Below, piece by piece: positions 42,287-48,589 of a stretch of 64,000 nt of DNA. The notes beneath the pieces were generated by a model. It was not told where the DNA came from. It saw only the letters and a program-made list of their open reading frames with translations, and ran no database searches. The position numbers and the translations under genes were made by a program. Each line of letters opens with the position of its first letter. Position 1 is the first letter of the stretch. Source of the DNA: Latrodectus hesperus (Eukaryota > Arthropoda > Arachnida > Araneae > Theridiidae); assembly GCA_037975125.1 (NCBI GenBank), contig CM075860.1, positions 40,249,893 through 40,313,892 of the forward strand. The letters are read 5' to 3'.

Positions 42287-45200
42287 CAACAAACAAAGCA
42301 ATTTTGGTTCACATTGGTCAGAACTGCTTACATTAATATCTGGAAACATTGTATGATTTATAAACAAGTACACAAAATACAGCAGTGCAGAATTAAAACA
42401 AGCTGAAGGATTAATATAAATTGCATTTTTAATTTTAGTGCTTACCTGAGTAGAAATTTGCTGAGCCCCTTCAGGAAGAAAGTGTTTTTGTATTAAATTT
42501 GGTGCAAGTAAGTGCCTGTAAATAAATAAGAGGGAATTAACTTTGAATACATTAAAAAACTTATTTAGTTTGAATTGCATTGGAATTTCCAATAGTTTTC
42601 AAATATAACGAATAACTTACGTGTTGAGCTCTAGATCAATGCGGAATTTGTAACTAAACGCTTTAATGAGCAGTGATGTTTGATGATAATGCTCCCCAGT
42701 CTGTGCAATAGCAAGAAGGGAAAAACACATGATGACTATTACAAGAATCTCATCACAGAAGTTATAAATACTGAATATTTATTAATTCATGAATAATAGA
42801 GAGAAGAACATTTAAAATATGATATTGTAATTTATAAATATGCAAACAGACAAAAACCAATCAGTAGTATTAGATAACTAGTAAAAATTAATAAAACAAT
42901 TATTATTTTAGTGTTTGTAAGAATGCTAATGAATAAGTCTTAGAAAAGATTAAGAACAACACCAGAACTTATATATTACATTAGTAATAAGAGGAAAGTT
43001 AATACAAATAATACTTTTGTAATTTGTAAGTACACTAGTGTGAATTTATCAAACCTCAAGTTTCTTAAATATGAAGATAGAAAACGTTACATACATTCAG
43101 GATCGTTCAAGTTTACAAAAATGTAGAATATATTTAAATTGAGAAAAATGCTGCATTTATTTTTAAAAAGCATTTTTTCTCATAATATTTTAGCATATAA
43201 TAAACAAATTAATGTTTAATTGTTTAATAAGTTAATGAGTATGTATTATAAAGCTTAAATACATTATATTTTGAAAGGAAATAACCTCATACTAGAACGA
43301 TATTAGTAATATATATTGGCTATATGTATACAAGTAAATCCTTAAATATTTTTTTATGATTTACATTAAATTTATTACGTTATTTCATACTCTAAATTTT
43401 GAGTTGATAAATATTATTTAAATTTGGTTAAGGAGAGTCATTTGTTTATAAATCCAAATACATAGAATTGAAAATATAGGGTTAACTTTATAAATAAATG
43501 TTTCAAATTCAACTTAGGAAGAACTGAAATTCTGCATTTTGACTTTTTAAATTCTTATTTTGTATTTTAAAAATATATTAATGACAATGCACAAGTAATG
43601 CAAATTTTTTCATAAAATTATGAAAAAAATTTGCTAGAAATTCAACCAAAATATTTTATACAAAATAAATTGTAATCATGTATAAATTAAGTAATTTAAT
43701 AAATTAACTAACTATAATTATAATAAATAAATTTCTATCTATAAAAAAAATCACATCACAGAAAACTTTATTGTGATATCATTTTCTTTTTAATTTTACT
43801 ACAACAAAGGAATTTTGTAATCTTAACCTTAACTTTTTAAATTAAACTCATTCATAATCCAATGTAATTTCATAAAAATACAAAAAAATATATAATTGAA
43901 TATCATCAAAAATTGCAAGCATATAAATTGTAGTAACATCTTTGCAAAATATAAAATCACACATTGAGTTTTAAAATAGATATAAATTCTTAATCATAAT
44001 ATTCATATTTACTTTCAATAATATTGAAAATCTAAGAATCCTTTAACAACTGAATCGGAAACTGGACTTATGAATTTATACTCAGGAAAACAACAAGTAT
44101 ATTGTAAAAGGAAGTTGCGAATTTCTGTAATTTTTTTTTTAAATTTAATGTAGCTAATTTGTAATAAAAAAGGATTAATATGTATAAAGATTTAAAGAAA
44201 AAATAATTACTTTTTCATGTAAGTATCTTACTTTATTGGCACCGGTTTCCCTTGTAGAAATTCCTAATTTTACGTGTTGGCGAATTTGAACAGGATAAAT
44301 TACTTCATATATTCGACTAGGTATACTAGCTATGAGTCTTTCATTTTCTGGATATAGTCTTTTAAGCTTATCAGCAACTAAAATAAATTAACACACATTT
44401 TTTTATTCTCTGGACAAACCAATCTACAAATATTTAAGCAATATAATCTCATTTATCTAATAGCCATTGAGTTTAAACATTTTTCTCAAACATCTTCAAT
44501 GATAAGAGCAAACATATACCTATATTCAAAACTGTTTTTAAAGAATAAATTATGCATAAATAATACCATAATCTATATGAGTTATAATATGTATATAGTA
44601 TGCTAATATAAATATAAAACAATATGAAAATTGAATAAATAAAAAAATTGGACACAGAAATTGTTTTCAATTCATAATTCTAATTGTCTGCATAATTGTT
44701 AAAAAATATAATTAAATTTTCTGGGAAAAATTGAAAAAAAAATGCTATCTTACATAATGAAATAGATACCAGTCATTAGACATCATTTCTTTTTTAACAT
44801 TTCTTTAAAAGTGTCAGACTATAAAACGTCTAAAATTGATTTTCTTAATTTATTAGAGATAATTCCATACAATGAGTTTTTCTCAACAATCATACTGTTA
44901 AATTATTGGACTTACTCGTATATTAATGCTAGTAAAATCTTATTAATCACGAGATGGTCAAATTTAATTAAGTCAAGATATCAAATATTTAATTCCTTTA
45001 AAAAAAGTTTATTTTTTTACAAAAGTTAATGAGAAAACAGTTTTGTAAACATACATTTATACTTAAGTAATCCTATTAAATGAAATTCCATTAGACCAAA
45101 TTCTTTCGGCGCATGAACTATATTATGAAAGCATTTGGCTTTGTATTTTAAAGAGAGAAAGGTAAAACTATTCAGGAAGACTATTTTAAGATTTTAGTAG

Positions 45201-45755
45201 TAAATAATTTTAATAATTAAACAATGATTTGGCAGTAAATATTATCTCAATTCTTCTACACAAATAAAATGCAACTCAGAATATATGGAAAAATTAGTAA
45301 GTTTTCAGTATTGGGGGAAAACTCACTATGAATGAATTGCCATCAATCTATTTTTTTTTTAAATCTTAATTGACATTTTTAAGAAATCTCAATTTAATTT
45401 TAATTAAAATATGGGTTCGGTATAGAATCGGATACCACTTGGTTTGACAATATATTTTGGCGATAAATTTTAATTTCTGGTAACCCTATCTTTGTAAATC
45501 TTTTGTGTAATGGCCATCTTGTTCGTCACATCTTGGCGTAAAAAAATAATCGCCAAACAATCAAGATGTACCCGACTGTAAACTTTTTCCGGAAAAAACC
45601 GATTATATTTTTTTTATGGAGAGCATATTTGATAGAACTGTTAACTGTAATCATAAGAAATAGAAAGCTTCTAAAGAGAGAAAGGGGTAAAGGATAGTAC
45701 TTACTAATGGGTCGGCTGAGATCGTCCGACAAGTCATCATAGGATGACTCGGGAG
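11477..45755 (-). CDS. mmd: ADAM11/22/23-class transmembrane pseudoprotease (mind-meld-like), 27 exons, 5'-incomplete
   Basis: Join (minus strand, 45755 to 11477) of 27 exons listed separately; together 3659 nt, i.e. two bases completing an upstream codon, 1218 codons and a TAA stop. Residues are numbered from the first complete codon. Order: prodomain (about 1-207), reprolysin-like domain (about 213-418), disintegrin (about 425-505), cysteine-rich region (about 506-640), EGF-like module (662-694), juxtamembrane stalk, one TM (about 757-780), cytoplasmic tail (about 784-1218). The zinc motif [12 protein letters not shown] (350-361) lacks the catalytic Glu, as is typical of the ADAM11/22/23 group, whose vertebrate members act as neuronal adhesion proteins and LGI receptors; the insect member is mind-meld. 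Role in adhesion or receptor signalling is inferred from family. The signal peptide and start codon are not found. Class assignment is firm; strict orthology is likely but untested. Confidence 0.93.
12627..13849. other. Intron between exons 26 and 27
   Basis: GT-AG intron inside the cytoplasmic tail. Holds the 83-bp tandem triplication at 13151-13395; otherwise AT-rich with nothing recognised. Confidence 0.7.
13151..13395. repeat. Tandem repeat, three copies of an 83-bp unit
   Basis: Copies start at 13151, 13234 and 13317 (spacing exactly 83 bp), each with GATTTC.CT.TGGTTTTA, GAAACATCAA, then AAAATTAT and CATCTAAAA.AATTCTGAAT. The third is slightly shortened. Intronic, between tail exons. 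Confidence 0.85.
13850..14005 (-). CDS. mmd: ADAM exon 26: cytoplasmic tail
   Basis: Acceptor ttgtcag, donor CCTACAG|GTAATT; residues 784-835. Starts [20 protein letters not shown] and ends [12 protein letters not shown] plus a split Arg codon. Rich in Ser and Lys, so a plausible phosphorylated tail. A second AG six bases inside would remove two residues in frame. Confidence 0.92.
14006..16238. other. Intron between TM exon and exon 26
   Basis: Contains the SINE at 14288-14565. A short piece just before it (about 14158-14176, GGGAGGATAGATATTGCA) resembles part of the repeat at 54964-54981. The rest is AT-rich with nothing recognised. Confidence 0.6.
14275..14578 (+). mobile_element. tRNA-derived SINE with target-site duplication
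   Basis: Body 14288-14565. Near its start are an A-box-like TGGCCTGGTTGG and a B-box-like GAGTTTAAATCCTGG (14343-14357), as in Pol III SINEs; the 3' part ends in CAACAACA. It is flanked by 13-base imperfect direct repeats, ACCTTCAGAGAAG (14275-14287) and ACCTTAAAAGAAG (14566-14578), a typical LINE-type insertion scar. It lies in the intron between the TM and tail exons. Confidence 0.7.
16239..16341 (-). CDS. mmd: ADAM exon 25: transmembrane segment
   Basis: Acceptor tttttag, donor CTACAG|GTAATT; residues 750-783. Encodes [11 protein letters not shown], then a hydrophobic stretch ([20 protein letters not shown]) and TCYR, the last Arg completed by exon 26. The basic stop-transfer CYRR is on the cytosolic side. 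Makes the product a type I membrane protein. Confidence 0.96.
16342..18556. other. Intron between stalk and TM exons
   Basis: 2.2 kb of AT-rich sequence; no exon, transposon end or array seen. Confidence 0.6.
18557..18779 (-). CDS. mmd: ADAM exon 24: EGF-like module and stalk
   Basis: Acceptor ccattag, donor ATGGGG|GTATAA; residues 676-749. Begins [20 protein letters not shown], completing the EGF-like fold (six cysteines with exon 23). The remaining 54 residues are a Ser/Thr-rich stalk with NKT as a possible N-glycosylation site. The stalk shows no family similarity I can name. Confidence 0.94.
19116..19183. repeat. Perfect 30-bp inverted repeat (hairpin)
   Basis: Arms 19116-19145 and 19154-19183 are exact reverse complements, with an 8-base loop. 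A plus-strand open frame here simply reads through it. In the intron between exons 23 and 24; function unknown. Confidence 0.9.
19924..20634 (-). mobile_element. Tigger/pogo-type DNA transposon relic
   Basis: Element about 19926-20632, bounded by TA dinucleotides. The left end CTATAGTTTAACTCCAATT and the inverted right end CAGTAGAACTCCAATTTTG are degenerate terminal inverted repeats. On the minus strand, broken frames read [20 protein letters not shown], then ESDPG, then [16 protein letters not shown], matching the C-terminal part of jerky/Tigger transposases (compare the common pattern 'ADAFSALETAMEWYEQQ'). Frameshifts and stops make it dead, and the catalytic region is absent at about 0.7 kb. 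Confidence 0.75.
20788..20883 (-). CDS. mmd: ADAM exon 23: end of cysteine-rich region, start of EGF-like module
   Basis: Acceptor ttttag, donor CATGGT|GTAAGA; residues 644-675. Encodes [20 protein letters not shown], then [12 protein letters not shown]. 'iCvn..C....' ends the ADAM cysteine-rich region and 'CSGHG' opens the EGF-like module. Confidence 0.95.
20884..21464. other. Intron between exons 22 and 23
   Basis: AT-rich; a 16-bp-class hairpin (ATAGGTTG ... CAACCTAT, about 21256-21286) is the only structure noted. Confidence 0.6.
21465..21543 (-). CDS. mmd: ADAM exon 22: cysteine-rich region
   Basis: Acceptor gttgtag, donor GGGAAG|GTAGGT; residues 617-643. Encodes [20 protein letters not shown] and KCAEGK: '.......d.g.V.dGtkC..gk'. 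One leading base completes a Lys codon from exon 21. An alternative AG two bases inside the exon would break frame. Confidence 0.94.
21810..21929 (-). CDS. mmd: ADAM exon 21: cysteine-rich region
   Basis: Acceptor tttcag, donor TGCAA|GTAAGG; residues 577-616. Encodes [19 protein letters not shown] and further to GTEYEC: '.n..CG.lqC......p'. The downstream half differs from non-ADAM22-class members and is typical of the longer insert region. Confidence 0.94.
22066..25191. mobile_element. hAT-superfamily transposon relic, 3.1 kb, with 8-bp target duplication
   Basis: Body 22074-25183. The left end starts CAGTGGCATAGTGAAGGAGG and the inverted right end starts CAGTGGTGTAGGGAGCACAA; both then carry a CGGGCGCC-type block, the look of hAT-Tip100/Zaphod ends. 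Flanking 8-mers TTGTATTT (22066-22073) and TTGTAGTT (25184-25191) match at 7 of 8. No intact transposase frame is seen in 3.1 kb, and I could not identify coding remnants with confidence. Occupies most of the intron between exons 20 and 21. Confidence 0.8.
25822..25930 (-). CDS. mmd: ADAM exon 20: cysteine-rich region
   Basis: Acceptor tttttcag, donor GAAGA|GTGAGT; residues 541-576. Starts [20 protein letters not shown], then [16 protein letters not shown]: 'ga......C....N..G...gnCG.......kC'. Flanked upstream by a 0.9-kb intron and downstream by the 3.9-kb intron that holds an hAT relic. Confidence 0.95.
25931..26869. other. Intron between exons 19 and 20
   Basis: AT-rich. A less AT-rich patch at about 26590-26700 might be an old repeat, but I could not place it in a family. 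Confidence 0.5.
26870..26984 (-). CDS. mmd: ADAM exon 19: cysteine-rich region
   Basis: Acceptor tctttag, donor GATATG|GTAAGA; residues 503-540. Encodes [20 protein letters not shown], then [18 protein letters not shown]: 'CP.d.....G..C..g..yC..G.C.t...QC...wG', the standard start of the ADAM cysteine-rich domain. Confidence 0.97.
26985..28644. other. Intron between exons 18 and 19
   Basis: Contains the decayed copy of exon 18 and a local tandem duplication of intron sequence around it; the remainder is AT-rich with nothing recognised. Confidence 0.7.
28203..28276 (-). pseudogene. Decayed duplicate of ADAM exon 18 (disintegrin loop)
   Basis: On the minus strand it reads MCRPAVTDC, then AHTIVF-type extra residues, then [11 protein letters not shown], against [21 protein letters not shown] in the real exon. 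About 15 extra bases lie after the second Cys, in frame. The 5' part of the exon and its acceptor are missing, and the donor CAA|GTAAGA has become a sequence giving no phase-0 donor. It is therefore a relic and not a usable alternative exon. A segment TCTATTTTAAAAA.TAATTT at 28126 recurs at 28321, on either side of the copy, which points to local tandem duplication. Confidence 0.8.
28645..28725 (-). CDS. mmd: ADAM exon 18: disintegrin loop
   Basis: Acceptor tatatag, donor GGCCAA|GTAAGA; residues 476-502. Encodes [20 protein letters not shown] and CDGKDGQ. This holds the disintegrin loop 'C R....eCD.pE.C.G'; no RGD is present. A decayed relative of this exon lies about 370 bp downstream, near 28203-28276. 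Phase 0 at both ends, so exon skipping or swapping would preserve frame. Confidence 0.97.
29288..29383 (-). CDS. mmd: ADAM exon 17: disintegrin
   Basis: Acceptor ttttag, donor TGCAAG|GTGAAG; residues 444-475. Encodes [20 protein letters not shown] and then [12 protein letters not shown]: 'C...dPCCd..tCkL...a.Cs.G.CC..C', with the full disintegrin cysteine pattern. Phase 0 at both ends. Confidence 0.97.
29384..31737. other. Intron between exons 16 and 17
   Basis: 2.35 kb of AT-rich DNA with a short TA run near 30667-30688; no exon or transposon recognised. Confidence 0.6.
31738..31809 (-). CDS. mmd: ADAM exon 16: disintegrin start
   Basis: Acceptor tttatag, donor ATTGAG|GTATAT; residues 420-443. 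Encodes [20 protein letters not shown] and GSIE: 'CGN.vvE.GEECDCG', the diagnostic opening of disintegrin domains. Phase 0 at both ends. Confidence 0.97.
32787..32895 (-). CDS. mmd: ADAM exon 15: end of reprolysin-like domain
   Basis: Acceptor tttatag, donor AATCAG|GTATTA; residues 383-419. Contains [19 protein letters not shown], the family pattern '..FS.CS..dy...l' at the domain end, followed by [10 protein letters not shown], the 'CL.n.P' segment preceding the disintegrin domain. Confidence 0.95.
33156..33206. repeat. 24-bp inverted repeat (hairpin)
   Basis: Arms 33156-33179 and 33183-33206 pair with one mismatch around a 3-base loop. Intronic, AT-rich, function unknown. Confidence 0.85.
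33330..33381 (-). CDS. mmd: ADAM exon 14: Met-turn
   Basis: Acceptor atttag, donor ATATT|GTGAGT; residues 366-382. Encodes [16 protein letters not shown]; the CIM is the structural Met-turn (Met378) of metzincins. One of the shortest exons (52 nt), split-codon phases at both ends agreeing with neighbours. Confidence 0.94.
33651..33744 (-). CDS. mmd: ADAM exon 13: zinc-site motif with Glu replaced by Met
   Basis: Acceptor catttag, donor CGGAA|GTAAGT; residues 335-365. Encodes [15 protein letters not shown], then [12 protein letters not shown] (350-361), then HYNG. In active ADAMs the motif is HExGHxxGxxHD. Here His350, His354 and His360 are present but the general-base Glu is Met351, so proteolysis is not expected. 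Zinc binding may remain possible, unlike the more eroded sites of vertebrate ADAM22/23. Confidence 0.97.
34252..34333 (-). CDS. mmd: ADAM exon 12: reprolysin-like domain
   Basis: Acceptor aatttag, donor AGTGAG|GTAAGT; residues 307-334. Encodes [20 protein letters not shown] then KAVGVSE, corresponding to 'G..F.g..vG.A....iC....a.gv'. A weaker in-exon donor (GGA|GTAAGT, six bases inside the exon end) would drop two residues in frame; only transcripts could show if it is used. Confidence 0.95.
34334..35011. other. Intron between exons 11 and 12, with TA microsatellite
   Basis: Holds an uninterrupted TA run at about 34652-34693; otherwise AT-rich. Confidence 0.7.
35012..35178 (-). CDS. mmd: ADAM exon 11: reprolysin-like domain
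   Basis: Acceptor aatttcag, donor TTAAC|GTAAGC; residues 252-306. Begins [20 protein letters not shown] ('.l.vrv.LVg.E.W..') and ends with a helix containing KDATHLLT, the '.h.Da.hLltg' element of M12B domains. Two bases of a Thr codon are completed by the next exon. Confidence 0.96.
35179..36267. other. Intron between exons 10 and 11
   Basis: 1.1 kb of AT-rich DNA, nothing recognised. Confidence 0.6.
36268..36339 (-). CDS. mmd: ADAM exon 10: reprolysin-like domain
   Basis: Acceptor tttccag, donor GATATG|GTAAGT; residues 228-251. Encodes [20 protein letters not shown] and CVDM, matching the helix 'v...a..IvN.vD..y' of M12B domains. NAS is a possible N-glycosylation site. Phase 0 at both ends; only 85 bp from exon 9. 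Confidence 0.94.
36425..36484 (-). CDS. mmd: ADAM exon 9: start of reprolysin-like domain
   Basis: Acceptor cttatag, donor GCTATG|GTAAGT; residues 208-227. Encodes [20 protein letters not shown]. '[13 protein letters not shown]' corresponds to 'K(Y/F)(V/I)EL.(L/V)V.D..M', the first strand of the M12B catalytic domain. Phase 0 at both ends. Confidence 0.94.
36570..36637 (-). CDS. mmd: ADAM exon 8: prodomain end, maturation-site region
   Basis: Acceptor atttcag, donor TTAAAA|GTATGT; residues 185-207. Encodes [20 protein letters not shown], Leu, Lys. In ADAMs this is where the propeptide is cleaved. Single basic residues and RLK-K are seen here, but no clear furin RxKR motif, so propeptide removal is uncertain. 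Confidence 0.88.
36638..37636. other. Intron between exons 7 and 8
   Basis: 1.0 kb of AT-rich DNA; the open frame at 37152-37412 has no family features or usable splice context and is taken as chance. Confidence 0.6.
37637..37697 (-). CDS. mmd: ADAM exon 7: prodomain to metalloprotease linker
   Basis: Acceptor tttgcag, donor CTTGTG|GTAATT; residues 165-184. Encodes [20 protein letters not shown]. 'HPHVIYRY' matches the propeptide end of the ADAM11/22/23 group. The Cys in HTCGNTG may be the cysteine-switch position; that is an inference. Separated from exon 6 by a 2.8-kb intron holding a transposon fragment. Confidence 0.93.
38458..38508. repeat. Perfect 23-bp inverted repeat (hairpin)
   Basis: Arms 38458-38480 and 38486-38508 are exact reverse complements with a 5-base loop (TCTAT). 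GC-containing core ATCCCACTG. Intronic. Confidence 0.9.
38754..38976. mobile_element. Short hAT-like non-autonomous element
   Basis: Body about 38762-38968, a GC-richer island in AT-rich intron. The left end CAGAGCCTGATAAAG and the inverted right end AAGGGCCTGACTTAG are similar, and both lead into CCCCTGGCTCT / GGGGCTC blocks seen at hAT MITE ends. Flanking 8-mers ATGGTGTA and ATGATGTG match at 6 of 8. Degenerate; no coding. Confidence 0.5.
40541..40604 (-). CDS. mmd: ADAM exon 6: prodomain
   Basis: Acceptor ttttcag, donor CAATCA|GTAAGT; residues 143-164. Encodes [20 protein letters not shown] and Ser. It follows CNGVS to give the family pattern 'CNGLRG.....E.FVIHPL'. The G run within GGGGGGGAT codes for Gly-Gly-Asp. 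Confidence 0.94.
41523..41605 (-). CDS. mmd: ADAM exon 5: prodomain HCYYHG motif
   Basis: Acceptor gcttcag, donor GTTAG|GTAGGA; residues 116-142. Starts [20 protein letters not shown] and ends RTCNGV, the classic propeptide signature '.HCYYHG.....P.S.A..STC.GL.G'. The codon AG|C (Ser) joins it to the next exon. One of the clearest family signatures in the gene. Confidence 0.96.
42182..42284. repeat. Microsatellite: TATG then 68-bp TA run
   Basis: Interrupted TATG repeats at about 42182-42210 pass into an uninterrupted TA run at 42217-42284. Open frames of alternating Ile-Tyr on both strands here are translated repeat, not genes. Confidence 0.97.
42446..42515 (-). CDS. mmd: ADAM exon 4: prodomain
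   Basis: Acceptor tttacag, donor ACTCAG|GTAAGC; residues 92-115. Encodes [20 protein letters not shown] and then STQ. It completes the propeptide 'LN..LLAP..' motif. A longer open frame runs through this exon into a TA repeat downstream, but only these bases are exon; the tail of Ile-Tyr repeats is translated microsatellite. Confidence 0.92.
42621..42700 (-). CDS. mmd: ADAM exon 3: prodomain
   Basis: Acceptor gcacag, donor AACAC|GTAAGT; residues 66-91 plus two bases of a Thr codon. Encodes [20 protein letters not shown] and then IDLELN, corresponding to the propeptide strand 'F.L.LELN..LL..'. It continues directly into HLLAPN of the next exon, which is only about 105 bp away. Confidence 0.92.
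42701..44231. other. Intron between exons 2 and 3
   Basis: 1.5 kb of AT-rich DNA, nothing recognised. Confidence 0.6.
44232..44377 (-). CDS. mmd: ADAM exon 2: prodomain
   Basis: Acceptor attttag, donor AATAAA|GTAAGA; residues 17-65. It contains [20 protein letters not shown], matching the usual prodomain start in which a strand 'YEVVYPxxxR' opens the Pep_M12B propeptide. It begins with two bases of a split Ile codon and ends in phase 0, both agreeing with its neighbours. Confidence 0.9.
44378..45704. other. Intron between exons 1 and 2
   Basis: 1.3 kb of AT-rich DNA, nothing recognised. Confidence 0.6.
45705..45755 (-). CDS. mmd: ADAM exon 1 of those found: start of prodomain
   Basis: Acceptor ...ccgtag preceded by a good pyrimidine tract; donor ATTA|GTAAGT. 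Reads two bases of a split codon, then [16 protein letters not shown], then one base completing Ile with the next exon (residues 1-16). It is acidic and Ser-rich, as expected just after a signal peptide. The first two bases (CT) need one base from an upstream exon, so at least one 5' exon, with the start codon and signal sequence, is missing. Phase fit to the next exon supports it; the peptide itself is little conserved. Confidence 0.8.
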
Positions 45756-47496
45756 CTACGGATGCATAAGAAAAAGAAAAGAAATATTTGCAATTAACTA
45801 CAGAAGAAAAGTTAGTAAAGCAGAAAAGATATTGCTAAGAAATGAACAGTTTCAAAATACATTCAGTTCTAATTCTACGGTTGCAAACATAAAATGTTAT
45901 GTAAAAAGATTATGTTTAAGGTAATTTTGATTGAAATAAGCATTACCACATTTTGAAAAAGATTTCCTATATTGGATAAACATTGTATAAAAGTGATACA
46001 GCTTTGTTCCCAGTAAAGAGCTGTTATTAATATAAAATGATTGTTTTGACTTTTTGTTAATCATTTCATTCAAGTTATTTTTCTTTGGAAATTATGAAGT
46101 ACTAAATCAAATTTTATAAAAAATGAAAATAAAAAAATCAAAATTTTTATTCATTAGTATAAATGACATATAAATAAAAAAAACATTACTTAATGTATAA
46201 TTTTTAATCATTAAGTAATGACTTTTGGAAAATCGAAAGAATTAATTAACTTTGTTTTGTTGTTAATTTTTGTGATAAAATAATTACATTTTGAGGATTG
46301 AAATAATTAAATCATAGCCGTTGAAAATTTTAAGATAAAAAAAATCAGTTTTTATAGTAAAATATATTTCTACCATCATTATATATTTAAATAATGTTTT
46401 TTCTTCAAAATTATTTAACATTTATTCCGTTTTATATCTTTCAAAATATTAAATATAGATTAAAAACTCTACATTTAAAATAGATAATGTACGAATTTTT
46501 ATCATTAACTAATCCTTGTGTTTTGAGTGAAATTTATTCATTAATACTAATTATCAATTAGGATACTTGATTGAAATGAAATTTCAACTGAAAACATCCC
46601 GAAAACAATGTAAATATAATACCTTCAATAATATATTTATTCCAAACATTACAACTTTGTGACTTTATAACATATAAGTTTATACATAACTGAATGAATA
46701 AATAAGTCAACATCGTCAAATGAAAATAAAGTTAGTGTGAAAAATACCAAAATAGAAATTAAATGCAAAGAAAGAAATATTTATACAATGTATAAAAAGA
46801 AATAGCACCAAATATTCAGAATTTTCATTTTTTCCAGTTTTGTCATAAATATCTTTAAAAACTTTAAAATTTAAGGATCAGGTATATGTGAGAAGTAAAC
46901 TGCCTTAAAGCATATTAACAAAATTACTTAGATTAATTAATAACTTCCTTCTGTAGTAAAATATGGGAGCAATTTTTGCAAGTTTAATTAAAACTTAATG
47001 AAGTTAAAATTCACAATGAATAATAGACCGCATAATCTTTCCTATTTGAATAGATAAATGTTTAGTTTATAAAATTCAAGGAATTTTTAGTTTATCTTTA
47101 CTGACATTTTTAGAGAAATAATAAAAATTAATAAAAATAAAATCGCTTGAGAACAAAAGCATATTAACTGAAATATTTTAATCTTTTAAGAAGGTATTGT
47201 TTTATCTTTAAAATTTTAACAAGCTGGTTTCTATGTAATTCAATGCAAATATTTTTATTAAAATGTTCGCGTAGAACAAGATATCTTTAAGGAATATCTT
47301 GTTATCATAACAAAGTAAAAATATATTATAAAACTAGTTTTAATTTCAAAATAACAGCTACCAACATCATACTGTAACACGATACTCTTTTCATTAAAAT
47401 AACTCATTAATTAATCTTCGCTTATTTTTAACGCAGTGTTAACATTTTCTAAACTATCTCTGTAACCCATTCTTCAACCACGCTTCTTGTTTTCGT

Positions 47497-47615
47497 AAAG
47501 TGATTAAATTGTCTATATAAAGCAAATTAAACGGACGAAATTTAAAAATGAAATTAATTAGCTTTATATAGCCGTGATTAAATCGATTTAATCACGACTA
47601 TATAAAGCAAATTAT
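47497..47615. repeat. Three-copy motif forming a 48-bp near-perfect palindrome
   Basis: 47561-47608 is a palindrome centred on ATCGAT, with one mismatched pair: GCTTTATATAG, then CGTGATTAAATCG and its mirror. The same about 30-bp motif (GTGATTAAAT.G.CTATATAA, AGCAAATTA) also occurs as a direct copy at about 47501-47530, so the motif is present in orientation plus, minus, plus. Confidence 0.8.
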
Positions 47616-48029
47616 TTTGATTTTTAAATGAAAAATTATCATGCGAACTTATTCATAGAAAATAATTCTTTTTTTAACAATTCTATTTCTAGAAACTGTA
47701 TTATTGTTTTTGATTTTGTTTTGAATCGACTGTTAAATACCTATCCACAGTTAAGAACATTTATTAGTACACACAATTCTGTATCTGTCTTTATCTTAAT
47801 TAATTTCTTCAGTAATTAATATTCTACAAGTTCAACGGTTTATAAAAGGGACCTTTGAGGAATATCTGTTTTTATATAAAAAGCAGTATAATAATCTCAA
47901 TAAATAAATATGTTTATAAAATCATTTTTTATTAAATCAATTTTTAAAAATTCCAACATAAACAATCATATTTTTTTATTACATAAAAATTTTTTAGTGA
48001 GTCTAAAATACATACACATGCGTGTATGC

Positions 48030-48132
<103 letters not shown>

Positions 48133-48589
48133 ATGTGTGTACGGAAAATAGGGTTTAGTTGATTCCTGTTTTATCCTTAAATTTAATTGAATTGTATAAA
48201 CAATAATAAAAATAAAATCACTTAACTTAAAATAAATTCGGAAATGGAAACTATAATTTGTCAGGATTGTTTATTTAATGTATATTAATTTTTTTCTATA
48301 TGATAAAAGTCACAAAATGGTTATTATTATAACAGATGCAAGAGAGAAAACAAATGTTGGTAGTTTCCGATATATGATTTGGCTTAAGCCGAACTAAATA
48401 ACTTACCAGTCACTTTTCATTCACGAGGTTAAATAACAGAAACTTTTAGTTCAAAAGAAAATTTTAGTTATCAGAAATATTTGTGTAAAATTTTAAATTC
48501 TAATGCAAGAACAGCTAAAAGTAATAGATATATAATTATAATGATGCAAAGGTTACATGTTATTTTCTTGTGTAAAAAATAAATTATTT

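Larger units (their letters stand above)
40605..42445. other. Introns on either side of exon 5
   Basis: 40605-41522 and 41606-42445 (exon 5 lies between). Contains the long TA microsatellite at 42217-42284 and a short ATA run near 41264-41280; nothing else recognised. Confidence 0.65.

Noticed and set aside
42167..42592. 141-residue minus-strand open frame
   Set aside because: It is ADAM exon 4 (42446-42515) read through into flanking intron and a TA microsatellite; only the exon part is real.
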